Source: Stramenopiles sp. TOSAG23-3
Lineage: Eukaryota; Sar
Direction of reading: 5' to 3'
Assembly (NCBI GenBank): GCA_900128585.1
Contig: LT642524.1
Coordinates: 1-14,808 of the forward strand
Length of the DNA: 14,808 nt
A program made the position numbers and the translations under genes. Shown one piece after another: positions 1 to 7,216 of the stretch; position 1 is the first letter of the stretch; every line of letters begins with the position of its first letter. The notes beneath the pieces were generated by a model. It ran no database searches and was not told the DNA's origin. It saw nothing but the letters and a program-made list of their open reading frames with translations.

Positions 1-121
1 CATGTAAATTGTATTATTTATTTATTAGACGACTACGTGTATTTATTAGCTATAATTTGTTGTTTCTTTCTTCTTCTTTCGGTGCCTGGTTCGTAACAAA
101 AAAAACACTTCTTCTTGAAAA

Positions 122-153
<32 letters not shown>

Positions 154-409
154 AGAAAGTCAGCACATTCTCATCATTTCTATTATTACCTAAAATAAAT
201 ATAATAATATTATAATAAATAATAATAACAATATTTTTTATTTTATTATTATTATTATTTTCATTCTTCTTTCGTTCTTATTTATTGTTAATACTAGATA
301 TTATCCGTCTATACGATTTTCGAGCTGAAATTGCTTTAACCATTCATTTTAATCATGGATGTACCTATACAATATCTGTATATACTGCTACACAGAAATT
401 ATTGGAAAC
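1..409. other. AT-rich 5' flank of the protease gene
   Basis: No gene is supported here. The stretch is AT-rich, with a long AAAG microsatellite near 118-159, a short TTA/ATT repeat around 240-262 and many A/T runs. It should contain the promoter and 5' leader of the protease that starts at 410, but I see no convincing TATA box. A TCATTTT at 344-350, about 60 bases before the chosen start, weakly resembles an initiator element. Confidence 0.6.
118..159. repeat. (AAAG)n microsatellite
   Basis: An A-run followed by about eight tandem AAAG tetranucleotides, ending in an imperfect AAG unit. This is a simple sequence repeat with all purines on the + strand. It lies about 250 bases upstream of the protease start and is likely to vary in length between strains. 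Confidence 0.95.
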
Positions 410-1297
410 ATGCCTTTTGTCCTCAAAACCGTGGCTGCACTAATGGTGGCGGTGGTAATGTCTTCCTCGGCGACTGCCTCGGTCGAACCGGTGTACTCCA
501 TGGGCTACATCTGGCGGAACACGACGGAGAAAGCGAACGCACCTGTGGCGTCGCTTGACCTCTCGGCTGGCGCTGTCCCCCAAGTACTGGACTGGCGCAC
601 GAAAGGCGTCGTAACACCAGTCAAAACCCAGGGGCATTGTGGCTCGTGCTGGGCGTTCAGCGCGGTGGAGACTGTCGAATCGGCACTGGCGATCGCCACA
701 GGCCAACCCCCTGTGCCGTTGTCTGTCGAGCAAATCCTTGTGTGCTGTTCGACGCTCGTTGGTTCGCAGTGCTCATCGTGCATGGGCGGCGATCCCATTG
801 CGGCCTATCGATACATACAGACAAACTCGTCGGGCCTTGACGCTGACAAGGACTACCCCTATGATCCTACCACAAACCCTTTCAAGCCTCCAATGTGCAA
901 GGCCAACTCAAGCAAGCCTGTGGCAAAGGTCACGTCGTGGTCCTATGCCGTGCCACGCTGCGTTCGTGGCCCATGCTCGCCAAGCGAAAGGAGCGCCGAG
1001 GAGCAGGCGCTGGTGGCTGCAGTCGCGCAGCATGTACCAGTGTCTATATGCATCATGGCATCGAAGAGCTTTATCAATTACAAGTCGGGTGTATACAATG
1101 GGCCCTGTGCAAGCGCAGTGATCCAGCAAAACCACTGCGTCAGCATTGTGGGCTACAATGTCGAGGACAAGTACTGGCTGGTGCGAAACACATGGGGCAC
1201 GAACTGGGGTGAGGACGGTTACATCCGCATGGCAATGGGAAGCAACTTGTGTGGCATCACCAACGAAGCCACAATTGTCAACGTGACCCAGGCGTGA
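410..1297 (+). CDS. secreted papain-family (C1A) cysteine protease with short pro-region
   Basis: A 295-residue cysteine endopeptidase of the papain family. The ATG at 410 is chosen because it directly opens a signal peptide (about residues 1-24, hydrophobic core followed by SSSATAS); the reading frame extends upstream without a good start. The mature fold begins near LDWR (60-63). Oxyanion Gln74, catalytic Cys80 in CGSCWAFS, His242 in QNHCVSIVGY and Asn260 in VRNTWGTNWG are all present with papain spacing, so the enzyme should be active. Only about 35 residues separate the signal from the mature start, so the usual inhibitor I29 (ERFNIN) propeptide of roughly 60-100 residues is missing. The region after QILVCC is Cys-rich (CSSCMGGDP), a variant of the usual CNGG segment. 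Secretion or delivery to a lysosome-like compartment is inferred. The gene converges on the TFIIIC gene. Family assignment is firm; substrate is unknown. Confidence 0.93.
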   Translation: MPFVLKTVAALMVAVVMSSSATASVEPVYSMGYIWRNTTEKANAPVASLDLSAGAVPQVLDWRTKGVVTPVKTQGHCGSCWAFSAVETVESALAIATGQPPVPLSVEQILVCCSTLVGSQCSSCMGGDPIAAYRYIQTNSSGLDADKDYPYDPTTNPFKPPMCKANSSKPVAKVTSWSYAVPRCVRGPCSPSERSAEEQALVAAVAQHVPVSICIMASKSFINYKSGVYNGPCASAVIQQNHCVSIVGYNVEDKYWLVRNTWGTNWGEDGYIRMAMGSNLCGITNEATIVNVTQA

Positions 1298-1300
1298 GAA

Positions 1301-1340
1301 GGAAGTAAATTTAAGTTAAATAACAGCCAATTTTTTGTTT
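1301..1340 (+). repeat. dispersed motif copy 1 (TTAAATAACAGCCAATTTT)
   Basis: The core at 1316-1340 reads TTAAATAACAGCCAATTTT followed by TTGTTT. It begins 19 bases after the protease stop, so it is probably in the 3' UTR. Homology with copy 2 extends upstream: both are preceded by GGAAG then TAAATTTAA, giving an imperfect repeat of about 38 bases. Confidence 0.75.
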
Positions 1341-1626
1341 AGGGGGAGGAGGAAATTATAAAAACTGTTTATAAATTTTGTATCTTACCTCTCTACTCTT
1401 AAAGTCAGGTCTGTCAACGTACATAATTATTAAAAAAAACTAATGATGAATATATAGTATTTGTTATTAAAAAATTTTAAAACATTATCAAGCTTCGTAA
1501 TGCCATTTTCAATTCTTTAAATAATAAGTCTCACAACTTTATTACGCATTCTCTGTGTTTCTTTTTTTTTATGTCTTGTGAGTCTGTCTACAAATATGGT
1601 ACATGAAGACGATAAGTTTTTTGTGA

Positions 1627-1668
1627 GGAAGCTAAATTTAATTACTTAAATAACAGCCAATTTTCTTG
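1627..1668 (+). repeat. dispersed motif copy 2
   Basis: The core at 1646-1668 reads TTAAATAACAGCCAATTTT then CTTG, preceded by GGAAGCTAAATTTAATTAC at 1627. It matches the extended form of copy 1 with a small insertion, so more than the core was duplicated. Confidence 0.75.
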
Positions 1669-1693
1669 CTTTTTTATAAGTTTTTTGTTTTTA

Positions 1694-1719
1694 TAAATAA
1701 CAGCCAATTTTCTTGTTTT
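1694..1719 (+). repeat. dispersed motif copy 3
   Basis: TAAATAACAGCCAATTTT followed by CTTGTTTT, the same orientation as copies 1 and 2. It lies about 25 bases before copy 4, forming a small tandem cluster in the convergent intergenic region. Confidence 0.75.
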
Positions 1720-1747
1720 TAAATAACAACAGCCAATTTTTTGTTTT
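1719..1747 (+). repeat. dispersed motif copy 4, with an extra AAC
   Basis: The same motif with a three-base AAC duplication: AAATAACAACAGCCAATTTT then TTGTTTT. The inverted copy at 5341-5370 also has the longer AACAAC form, so at least two sub-variants exist in the window. Confidence 0.75.
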
Positions 1748-1785
1748 TACTCTACGAATTAACTTTTTTTCTTCTTCCCTTGGAA

Positions 1786-1797
1786 GCGCGCGCGCGC
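1786..1797. repeat. (GC)6 dinucleotide tract at the TFIIIC 3' end
   Basis: Six GC dinucleotides, immediately beyond the TAG stop codon of the TFIIIC gene (1799-1801 on -). Alternating GC can adopt Z-DNA. It stands out sharply in otherwise AT-rich flank. No function can be claimed. Confidence 0.85.
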
Positions 1798-1798
1798 A

Positions 1799-4700
1799 CT
1801 AAAACGACAAAAAGGCCTGCGACAATGCCTCGACCAGCGCTATCGATCCGCTGCGAAAGAAAATTTGGGAGAGGTTGATCGCAGCGGCACGGACTATCGG
1901 CTCTTCCCAGTCCTTGTATTTTGGATCGTTGGCGTCTTTTAACGCCTTGACAGTCACAATGGCACATAGCAAATCTTTCAACGTGCGCTTTTCTTCGCTC
2001 CCGAGAATTGCCCGGATGTAACAGGGCTGGGCCATATAAAACAGACTGATGTCTTGGTACCCCCGTCCTAAATTATACCACGTCTCTCTTACGCACGAGG
2101 TTGGCAATTGCCCAGAATCGGTGCGGGGGGCGACCCTCCTCCGCGCGCGCATGTACACCTGGAACATTGCGAACGTCGACAAAACCACGCCATGTCTGTC
2201 ACACATTTTATTCGACAGTGAAGCTTGCAGCCCGTACACGGCGCCCAGAAGGTGGAGCAAAGCATTTTCTGTATTTTCAGAGATGCGTTCGCACGTTATC
2301 TCGCACGCCTTTCTGCGCGCAATTGCGGAGCAGGCCATGCTTTCCGCCCGCATGACACAGAGCGCGTTCAGTTCGAACTGCTCCCTGGAGGTCAGCGCGG
2401 CCCCCTTTTCCTTTGCCTCTTTTGCAGTCTGCCCGTACATCCGTGCGATTGCTCGTTTAAAAGGCTTGTATATTCCACTGGTATACATGAATCGATTCAG
2501 AATCAGGCATTTGTCCAAATCAGTGTTGTTCACAAGAAATTGGCGGGCGCAGAGGTACAGCGTTTTTGAACACGGCACGATGGCTTTGCCCGACGCCCTC
2601 GCCGAGTCAAACGCAAGCAAGTACGCGCGCCGGCTCTTCAGCATAAGGGGCGATGTGTTGGACATATTGGAAAAAGTAACCAAATACTCGTAGCACGTTA
2701 GCGCCAACGGGTACTCCTTTATTTGCTCCGCTGCTTTCGCAAGCACGTGGATCGCCCTGTTCAGCTTGTCGTTGCCGAATCGATTGATCGCAAGCCCGTC
2801 TGACGAGGTGCAGAACGAATAGATAAGTCCGTCGCACTCCTTTTTGTGTTTGAGCAAAAATGGGGATGAGCCTGGGGCGAAAGCGCCATTTACCAGCGCG
2901 GGAACGAGCCCCCGAAACGCCCGGGCTGCGCTGTCGCACACAGTCTCTCGCGCGAACGCCAAACCATCGGTGAAGTAATTGGCCGGTAGGCCATGGCGAA
3001 TACCACCCAAATAGTCGTTGGCCAAATCCGTTCTTTTCACGAAAAACATGTCTCCTTTCATGCGCTTCACGACTTCGTCGTAGCGATGCTTGAACGGGGG
3101 CGCGTGCATGTACTCGATCATGGCGCGCACTGTCGGTGGCAACAGCGTGTACAACATATCGAATGGGTCCGCTGTAAACTTCCCGTCTTCCGCAACAAAA
3201 CTGTCCAAAATGTCCGACATAAACTTTAAAATTTTTGTGCTGTCCCGTCGCTGTTTTGTATTGGGGTACCGTTTCATCTTGTGCCCCAATTGCTTGAGCG
3301 GCCGTGGGGCTGAGGGCGTCAAGCGAGGACCCGAGATGACTTCCATCGCCTCCGTGTCTGGGAGCCACTGGTCCAATGAGCTTGCGACAGCGTCGATCCC
3401 CGCGCGTTCGCTCTCCGGCTCCGTTTCCTTCATGCCTTCTATTTTATTACGGAGGAATTGGGCGCAGCGCCTTAATCGCCCTGCGTCCCTCGGTCCCAAA
3501 TTCAACGCCTGCGCCGCCAGCCTACTGTACATTTCCGCCTCCTTCGTGTAGTCGTTGTAACGACTGTATGAATCTGCCCGCATGAACAAGATCCTGACAT
3601 CTTGGGAATATTCAGACAGCGTATCCAGTCGTTCAAAGGCGAACATTGCCCGCCGCGGCATTCCCAGCTCGCTGAACGTGTTTCCGACAAACTCAAAAAT
3701 GGACGCAAACTTGCCAGCCTCCTCCCGCGGCGTTTGGTACAGACGTGCAATCCGCATCATCCCTTCGCCAGTGCTGCCAACGGCGAACTTGCACAGACCG
3801 TGCCGAACGGACAGCTCAAGGGGCAACAAGAACGGTTCTTCTGCCAAGGACAACAACGGCTCACCCTTCCTTTTCCGTTCCGAGTTGTGGACAGTATGGT
3901 GTACATACCTGCACAAGTCCGTGTACTTTATGCCTACCTTGTACTTTCCGTCCTTCACGCAGTGGCCAACAACCATATTCAACGCATCGAAGTCTCTCCC
4001 TAGCTCCTTGATGCCCTCCTCTCTGTGCCGGGCTTGCAGGGACGTCAACGGCACCTCGTCGCTTTCTTCTTCTGCGGCCCCCGTGCCGAATCTGTGAAAG
4101 CCATTCTTTTTCAGGGCTTTCATGTGGGGGCAAAGGCGGCCCCAAAACTTAAAGAGGGTCTCCTTTGCGATCTGAAACGCCTTGAAGGGTTTTGAGTAAT
4201 CTGCATAGCACCCGCTTAGGCGAATGCCAGCCTCCAGCGACTTTTCTGCGAGGTATATGGGCTCCAATGTGTTGATTGCGCGCTTGGTGTGTCCACCCTG
4301 GCTTTGGCAATACGCTTTGTCGTACGCCGCGTTTACGTCCTTGTTGTCTCTCTTGAGCGCATGGTTAAAGCACGAGGACGCCATTTGCCACTTTTTGCAC
4401 ATCACCAAAAGGCGCCCCGCATTCTTGAACAGCATGGCGTCCGTGTGCGTGTTCAAGGCGGCAGTGTAGAAGCAACTTGCCGCTTTCTCCAACCTCCCTT
4501 CTTCTTCGTGTATCAGCCCCATGGTGTGCCACGGGTCTGCGGCTCCTGGGCACTGCCGAACGACTTCGGCCAAGATCTTCAACGATTCCGCGTAATTTTT
4601 TCTGCATGTAATGCGTGTTCGCTTTGCCCATCAGATCGTCAGTCCCCTTCGGCAAGGTTTGGGCGTATTTCTGCTTGCTGTAGCCATTTTTTACCACGCG

Positions 4701-4952
4701 CCGCTTGCGCCGTTTCTTTCTTCTCATGTCCTCGGCTTTCGCGACCTCCTCGAAAACCGCCGCGTGCTCCTTTGTGTTCTTCCATGCCAGAGGAACAGTG
4801 CCAGACGATTCCCCGCCACCCCCAGGGCTGTCGCTAGACTCGCCAGACTTTCGTTTCTTCCGCGCGCCTTCCAAAAGCCCCTTCTTGCTCAGCGACAAAC
4901 TCTCCACCACGCCCAGCGAGTCCACCCTGTCTGAGGGCCCACTGTCCGTCAT
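1799..4952 (-). CDS. GTF3C3: TFIIIC TPR subunit (GTF3C3/TFC4-like), frame broken by a one-base indel
   Basis: TPR-rich subunit of TFIIIC, which binds tRNA-gene promoters and recruits TFIIIB for RNA polymerase III; nuclear. It is encoded in two overlapping frames. From the ATG at 4952, about 117 residues give an acidic/Ser-rich start, a basic cluster (RRKKRRKRR) and the first half of the first TPR (LMGKANTHYMQK). The frame then shifts at the homopolymer 4596-4601, and the second half (NYAESLKILAEVV) continues for about 930 residues to the stop at 1799. The joined length of about 1050 fits yeast TFC4 (about 1025) and exceeds human GTF3C3 (886). Successive TPR-like helices fill the N-terminal half of the long frame, including WHTMGLIHEEEG and a terminal YNLGRGYQ repeat near residue 959, both typical of this subunit. 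The gene is GC-rich and intronless. The 4964 upstream extension starts at GTG and was rejected. Identity is secure; whether the break is real is not. Confidence 0.85.
4596..4601 (-). other. apparent +1 frameshift in an A6 run (minus strand) inside TPR1 of TFIIIC
   Basis: Six T on + (six A in the coding sense) separate the two TFIIIC frames. Reading one A fewer joins MQK directly to NYAESL, restoring the expected A-N-x-x-Y...Y-x-E-S/A spacing of the first TPR. The join is exact, with no splice-like GT..AG needed. A sequencing or assembly homopolymer error is the simplest explanation; transcript slippage, ribosomal frameshifting or a true mutation are alternatives. Confidence 0.8.
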
Positions 4953-5479
4953 GCTGTCCTCCACAAAAGCTTAACTACGCTGGGTCCATTAAAACTATAC
5001 TGATGACGGCTGCAAATTTTCTATCCGATAAACCAAGGGCTTTTGTTTTTTCCTTTTTTTATGTCTGGGTGAGCCGCTTAAAACCGTTCGATTGCGTTGT
5101 GTGTTTCTTTCTTTCTTCCCTTTTTCATTCTGCCCTTCTCTTTCGCCTCTTTTGTATAGACACATTTTGGAAAAGGTGACATCTCGTTTTTTTTTTTTTC
5201 TAATTTATTAATTATTATTAGGGGTACGTACACCTACACCTGACGAAAAAATAACTATAAAAGTATATAGGACATAAAATATTTAGCATACAACCACTTT
5301 TTCCCAAACGTATTAATTATTACGCAATTAATTTAAAAAAACAAAAAATTGGCCCAGTTGTTATTTAAGTAAAGTAATGAAAACTAATCTTCCTCGTATT
5401 ATGTACCGCGAAAATGAATCTGCTCCTTTTGAGTCCAATACTCAAGTCGTACTCTTAACTTTTACACGGTAAATAATAT
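4953..5479. other. intergenic region between TFIIIC 5' end and PRP38 3' end
   Basis: AT-rich DNA containing the promoter side of the TFIIIC gene and the 3' flank of PRP38; both genes are on -. It has pyrimidine-rich tracts near 5100-5150, a poly-T run near 5190 and the inverted copy of the dispersed motif at 5341-5370. No gene or RNA is recognised. Confidence 0.65.
5341..5370 (-). repeat. dispersed motif copy 5, inverted
   Basis: Read on the minus strand it is ACTTAAATAACAACTGGGCC followed by AATTTTTTGT, close to copy 4 apart from the TGGGCC core. It lies about 110 bases downstream of the PRP38 stop and is in the sense direction of that gene, just as copy 1 is sense in the protease 3' flank. 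Confidence 0.65.
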
Positions 5480-6406
5480 TTATACGTAATTAATTACCTT
5501 TTTTTGCTTTTTGTGAACGGGTTCGTGGTGGTGGTCGTCTCGAGAGTCTGCCCTAGAACGCCCACGGCGCGAGTTTCGTTCTGCACTGTACCTCAGTTCC
5601 AAAAAGCCCAATCCTCGCTGCTCTTGCACATCAAATTCTGTGTACGACACCCAAAACTGCCCATCGTCGCCTTCTTCTTCAATTTCTGCTTTGTACCAAA
5701 GGTTGTCTTTCGAGTACATGCTATCGACCACACTGTTCGGGGTATGTAAATGGCGGATGGGCTCATTGCGCTTCGCTCGGTTCCTGGTGTCTTCGTAGCC
5801 TTCTAATAGTTTTAAATTTGCTTTCATGGCCTCTATTGGGATGCGAGGTATGTGCATTGCACAGTAAGAGTTTCCCCCTAACAGCGATTCCGTTAACTCT
5901 CCCAACGGCAAAAGTGTTTGCTTCTGAAACCCGACGAACACAGGCTCATAATCCGCTACTAAGTTTTTCAACCAGTTCCACAACTCGTTGTGGTGAACGC
6001 CCAATCTTAAATACAAAGCACCGGCCAGCCGTATGTACGGCGAATCATAGTGGTTGAGCAAAGTCTTCATCTGTGTGCTAGAAACGCCCATTTTCAGAAG
6101 CTTGTAAAGTATGCATGTCAGCTCGCTCGGTTCCGTCTTTGCCTCGTTAGAGTACAGGTCTGCGTGCGCGACATGGTTGTAAATTTCGTCGATAGTTTTA
6201 TTAAAGTCTAAGTTTCTTTCTATCGACTTGTAGAATTTGGACTTCGAAACTTTGAAATGCAATGAACCAGACAAATTGAATTGCTTGTTTAACTGTATGG
6301 GCAATGTTTTGTGCCCCGTTGGGATTTGTTCCTCTACGGCCGCGTTCCCTTGTTTCTCCAAGATGGCCTGGCGCTTTTGGCGGTGAATTTCGGCCGCTCG
6401 TGACAT
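5480..6406 (-). CDS. PRPF38B: PRP38-family pre-mRNA splicing factor (PRP38B-like) with Tudor-like C-terminal module
   Basis: A 308-residue nuclear protein of the PRP38 family, which joins the U4/U6.U5 tri-snRNP or B complex and is needed for spliceosome activation. The PRP38 domain spans about residues 34-200. It carries signature stretches FYKSI (58-62), DEIYNHV (73-79), LLNHYDSPYIRLAGALYLR (116-134), LWNWL (142-146) and HIPRIPI (185-191); the spacing is closest to PRP38B. Unusually, residues 225-272 (YSKDNLWYKAEIEE, then DGQFWVSYTEFD and LGFLEL) look like a Tudor/SMN-type barrel: W-Y-x-A-x-I, G-x-F-x-V-x-Y. The tail at 275-308 is Arg/Ser- then Lys-rich (RRGRSRADSR, KKQKK), a probable nuclear and protein-contact region. 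The ATG at 6406 is the first in frame. The gene is intronless. PRP38 membership is firm; the Tudor call is by pattern only. Confidence 0.9.
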   Translation of the reverse strand: MSRAAEIHRQKRQAILEKQGNAAVEEQIPTGHKTLPIQLNKQFNLSGSLHFKVSKSKFYKSIERNLDFNKTIDEIYNHVAHADLYSNEAKTEPSELTCILYKLLKMGVSSTQMKTLLNHYDSPYIRLAGALYLRLGVHHNELWNWLKNLVADYEPVFVGFQKQTLLPLGELTESLLGGNSYCAMHIPRIPIEAMKANLKLLEGYEDTRNRAKRNEPIRHLHTPNSVVDSMYSKDNLWYKAEIEEEGDDGQFWVSYTEFDVQEQRGLGFLELRYSAERNSRRGRSRADSRDDHHHEPVHKKQKKVINYV

Positions 6407-6837
6407 TTTCTACTGAAAATAGTCACTGTTGACGACGTCGTTGCAAGGAATACGTTCGCGCTAAGTCAGGTCTTGTATTAGAGCTTGGGGCAACCCTTTT
6501 CAGACTCAAACAGCGTCAGAGTAAATTAATTTTCTCCCTTTGGTAATTTGCATTTTACATATACACCTCGTCGTAATTTTTACCTCGAGGTTTTTTACAA
6601 TAATTTATTGTTGTTGAGGAGATTGATGGTGTTGGTGGTGCTGATGATTCTTTCTGATTCCTATTGTGTAGCTGTATATGTTGTAGATAGATACATTAGA
6701 ATACAATATAGTACATTAATGAACCAATTACAAACCCAATGCTTTGTGTATGTTAATAAATGTTAATAACATTACACAGCATTGTAACTATAAGAAAGAA
6801 TGAATTTTGAGGAGAGGTTCTATTTCCGAAGAAACAG

Positions 6838-6917
6838 GAGGAGGAAGGGAAGAGGGGGAGAGGTTTGGAGGGATTTGATATTGAATACTACTTCCTTGTT
6901 ATTCCTATGTTGTATTA
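6838..6917 (+). repeat. 5' flank repeat, A copy (related to 8400-8480)
   Basis: A purine/G-rich tract is followed by a segment GATTTGATATTGAATACT and then ACTTCCTTGTTATTCCTATG. The order and much of the sequence recur upstream of gene B, where the second part reads GCTTCCTTGCTATTCTTACT. This suggests that the duplication which made the tandem genes included 5' flanking DNA. Confidence 0.55.
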
Positions 6918-6989
6918 ATATTAGGAATGGATTTTCCAGACTTCGTTTTTTTTGTTTGTTATTTTGCTGCTACTTCAGTATTAATATTA

Positions 6990-6997
6990 TATAAATA
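6990..6997 (+). promoter_or_regulatory. TATA-like element upstream of gene A
   Basis: TATAAATA lies within ATTATATAAATACCA, about 220 bases before the gene A start. A related ATAAATACCA also occurs near 13180. AT-richness makes chance occurrence likely, so this is only a candidate. Confidence 0.25.
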
Positions 6998-7113
6998 CCA
7001 AAAGTAGTCGTTCTAGTTAAACAGTAGACCACAAGACGACCGACGGATTTTTAATTTTTTGGAAATTGCAAACGATTCTACCGGCTTCTACACCTTTCTT
7101 AAAGTTGTTTTTA

Positions 7114-7215
7114 AATTTTGTATCGAAACCTTAGTTTCTATTTGACATTGTTGAAAATATCACGAATTTTGTATCGAAACCTTAGTTTCTATTTGAGATT
7201 GTTGAAAATACCACG
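7114..7215 (+). repeat. two tandem 51-base units directly upstream of the gene A start
   Basis: Units at 7114-7164 and 7165-7215 begin AATTTTGTATCGAAACCTTA and differ at only a few positions. A third unit appears to begin at 7216, where AATTTTG is replaced by AATGACA, so the start codon lies at the unit boundary. The period of 51 is a multiple of three, which keeps the frame open upstream, but that extension has no ATG and would bury the signal peptide. Confidence 0.9.
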
Positions 7216-7216
7216 A

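Larger units (their letters stand above)
1298..1798. other. intergenic region between two convergent genes
   Basis: About 500 bases of AT-rich DNA shared by the 3' ends of the protease (+) and the TFIIIC subunit (-). It holds four copies of a short dispersed motif (listed separately) and ends in a (GC)6 tract next to the TFIIIC stop codon. I see no RNA gene and no credible ORF. Confidence 0.7.
6407..7216. other. divergent intergenic region between PRP38 and tandem gene A
   Basis: About 800 bases holding the 5' regions of PRP38 (-) and gene A (+). It contains a GT/GA-rich stretch near 6600-6660, a purine tract at 6835-6873 that is related to the 5' flank of gene B, a TATA-like TATAAATA at 6990-6997 and a 51-base tandem duplication ending at the gene A start. 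Short ORFs here show no protein-like features. Confidence 0.6.

Noticed and set aside
9-215. 68-codon ORF at the left edge
   Set aside because: It runs through the AAAG microsatellite and encodes a Lys/Glu-Arg repeat; chance frame.
344-350. Oomycete initiator (TCATTTT) near the protease and at 13677 before VPS26C
   Set aside because: The match is only to the short core in AT-rich DNA, and the other genes in the window show no equivalent, so it is not listed as a feature.
359-409. In-frame 17-codon extension upstream of the protease
   Set aside because: It would place a polar, Tyr/Cys-rich stretch before a clean signal peptide that starts with ATG at 410.
2049-2693. ORF of 214 codons on +
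   Set aside because: Antisense to the TFIIIC gene, whose protein is clearly recognisable; composition and lack of motifs mark it as a shadow frame.
2607-3368. ORF of 253 codons on -
   Set aside because: Overlaps the TFIIIC gene in another frame, Arg/Gly-rich with no domain; an artefact of GC-rich third positions.
4365-4595. The rest of the first TFIIIC frame beyond the A6 run
   Set aside because: The residues after MQK lose all TPR character, while the other frame keeps it, so this is out-of-frame sequence.
4590-4610. A tiny intron explaining the TFIIIC frame change
   Set aside because: No GT...AG pair is needed and a single-base change restores the repeat exactly; no other intron is required in the window.
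6548-6994. Short + ORFs of 64 and 72 codons between PRP38 and gene A
   Set aside because: AT-rich chance ORFs with no motif, and the second overlaps the purine tract and the 5' flank repeat.
7114-7215. CRISPR-like array
   Set aside because: Only two directly adjacent units, no spacers, and the context is eukaryotic.
7118-7216. Extension of gene A through the 51-base repeats
   Set aside because: The frame is open only because the repeat length is a multiple of three; the start would be TTG and the signal peptide would become internal.
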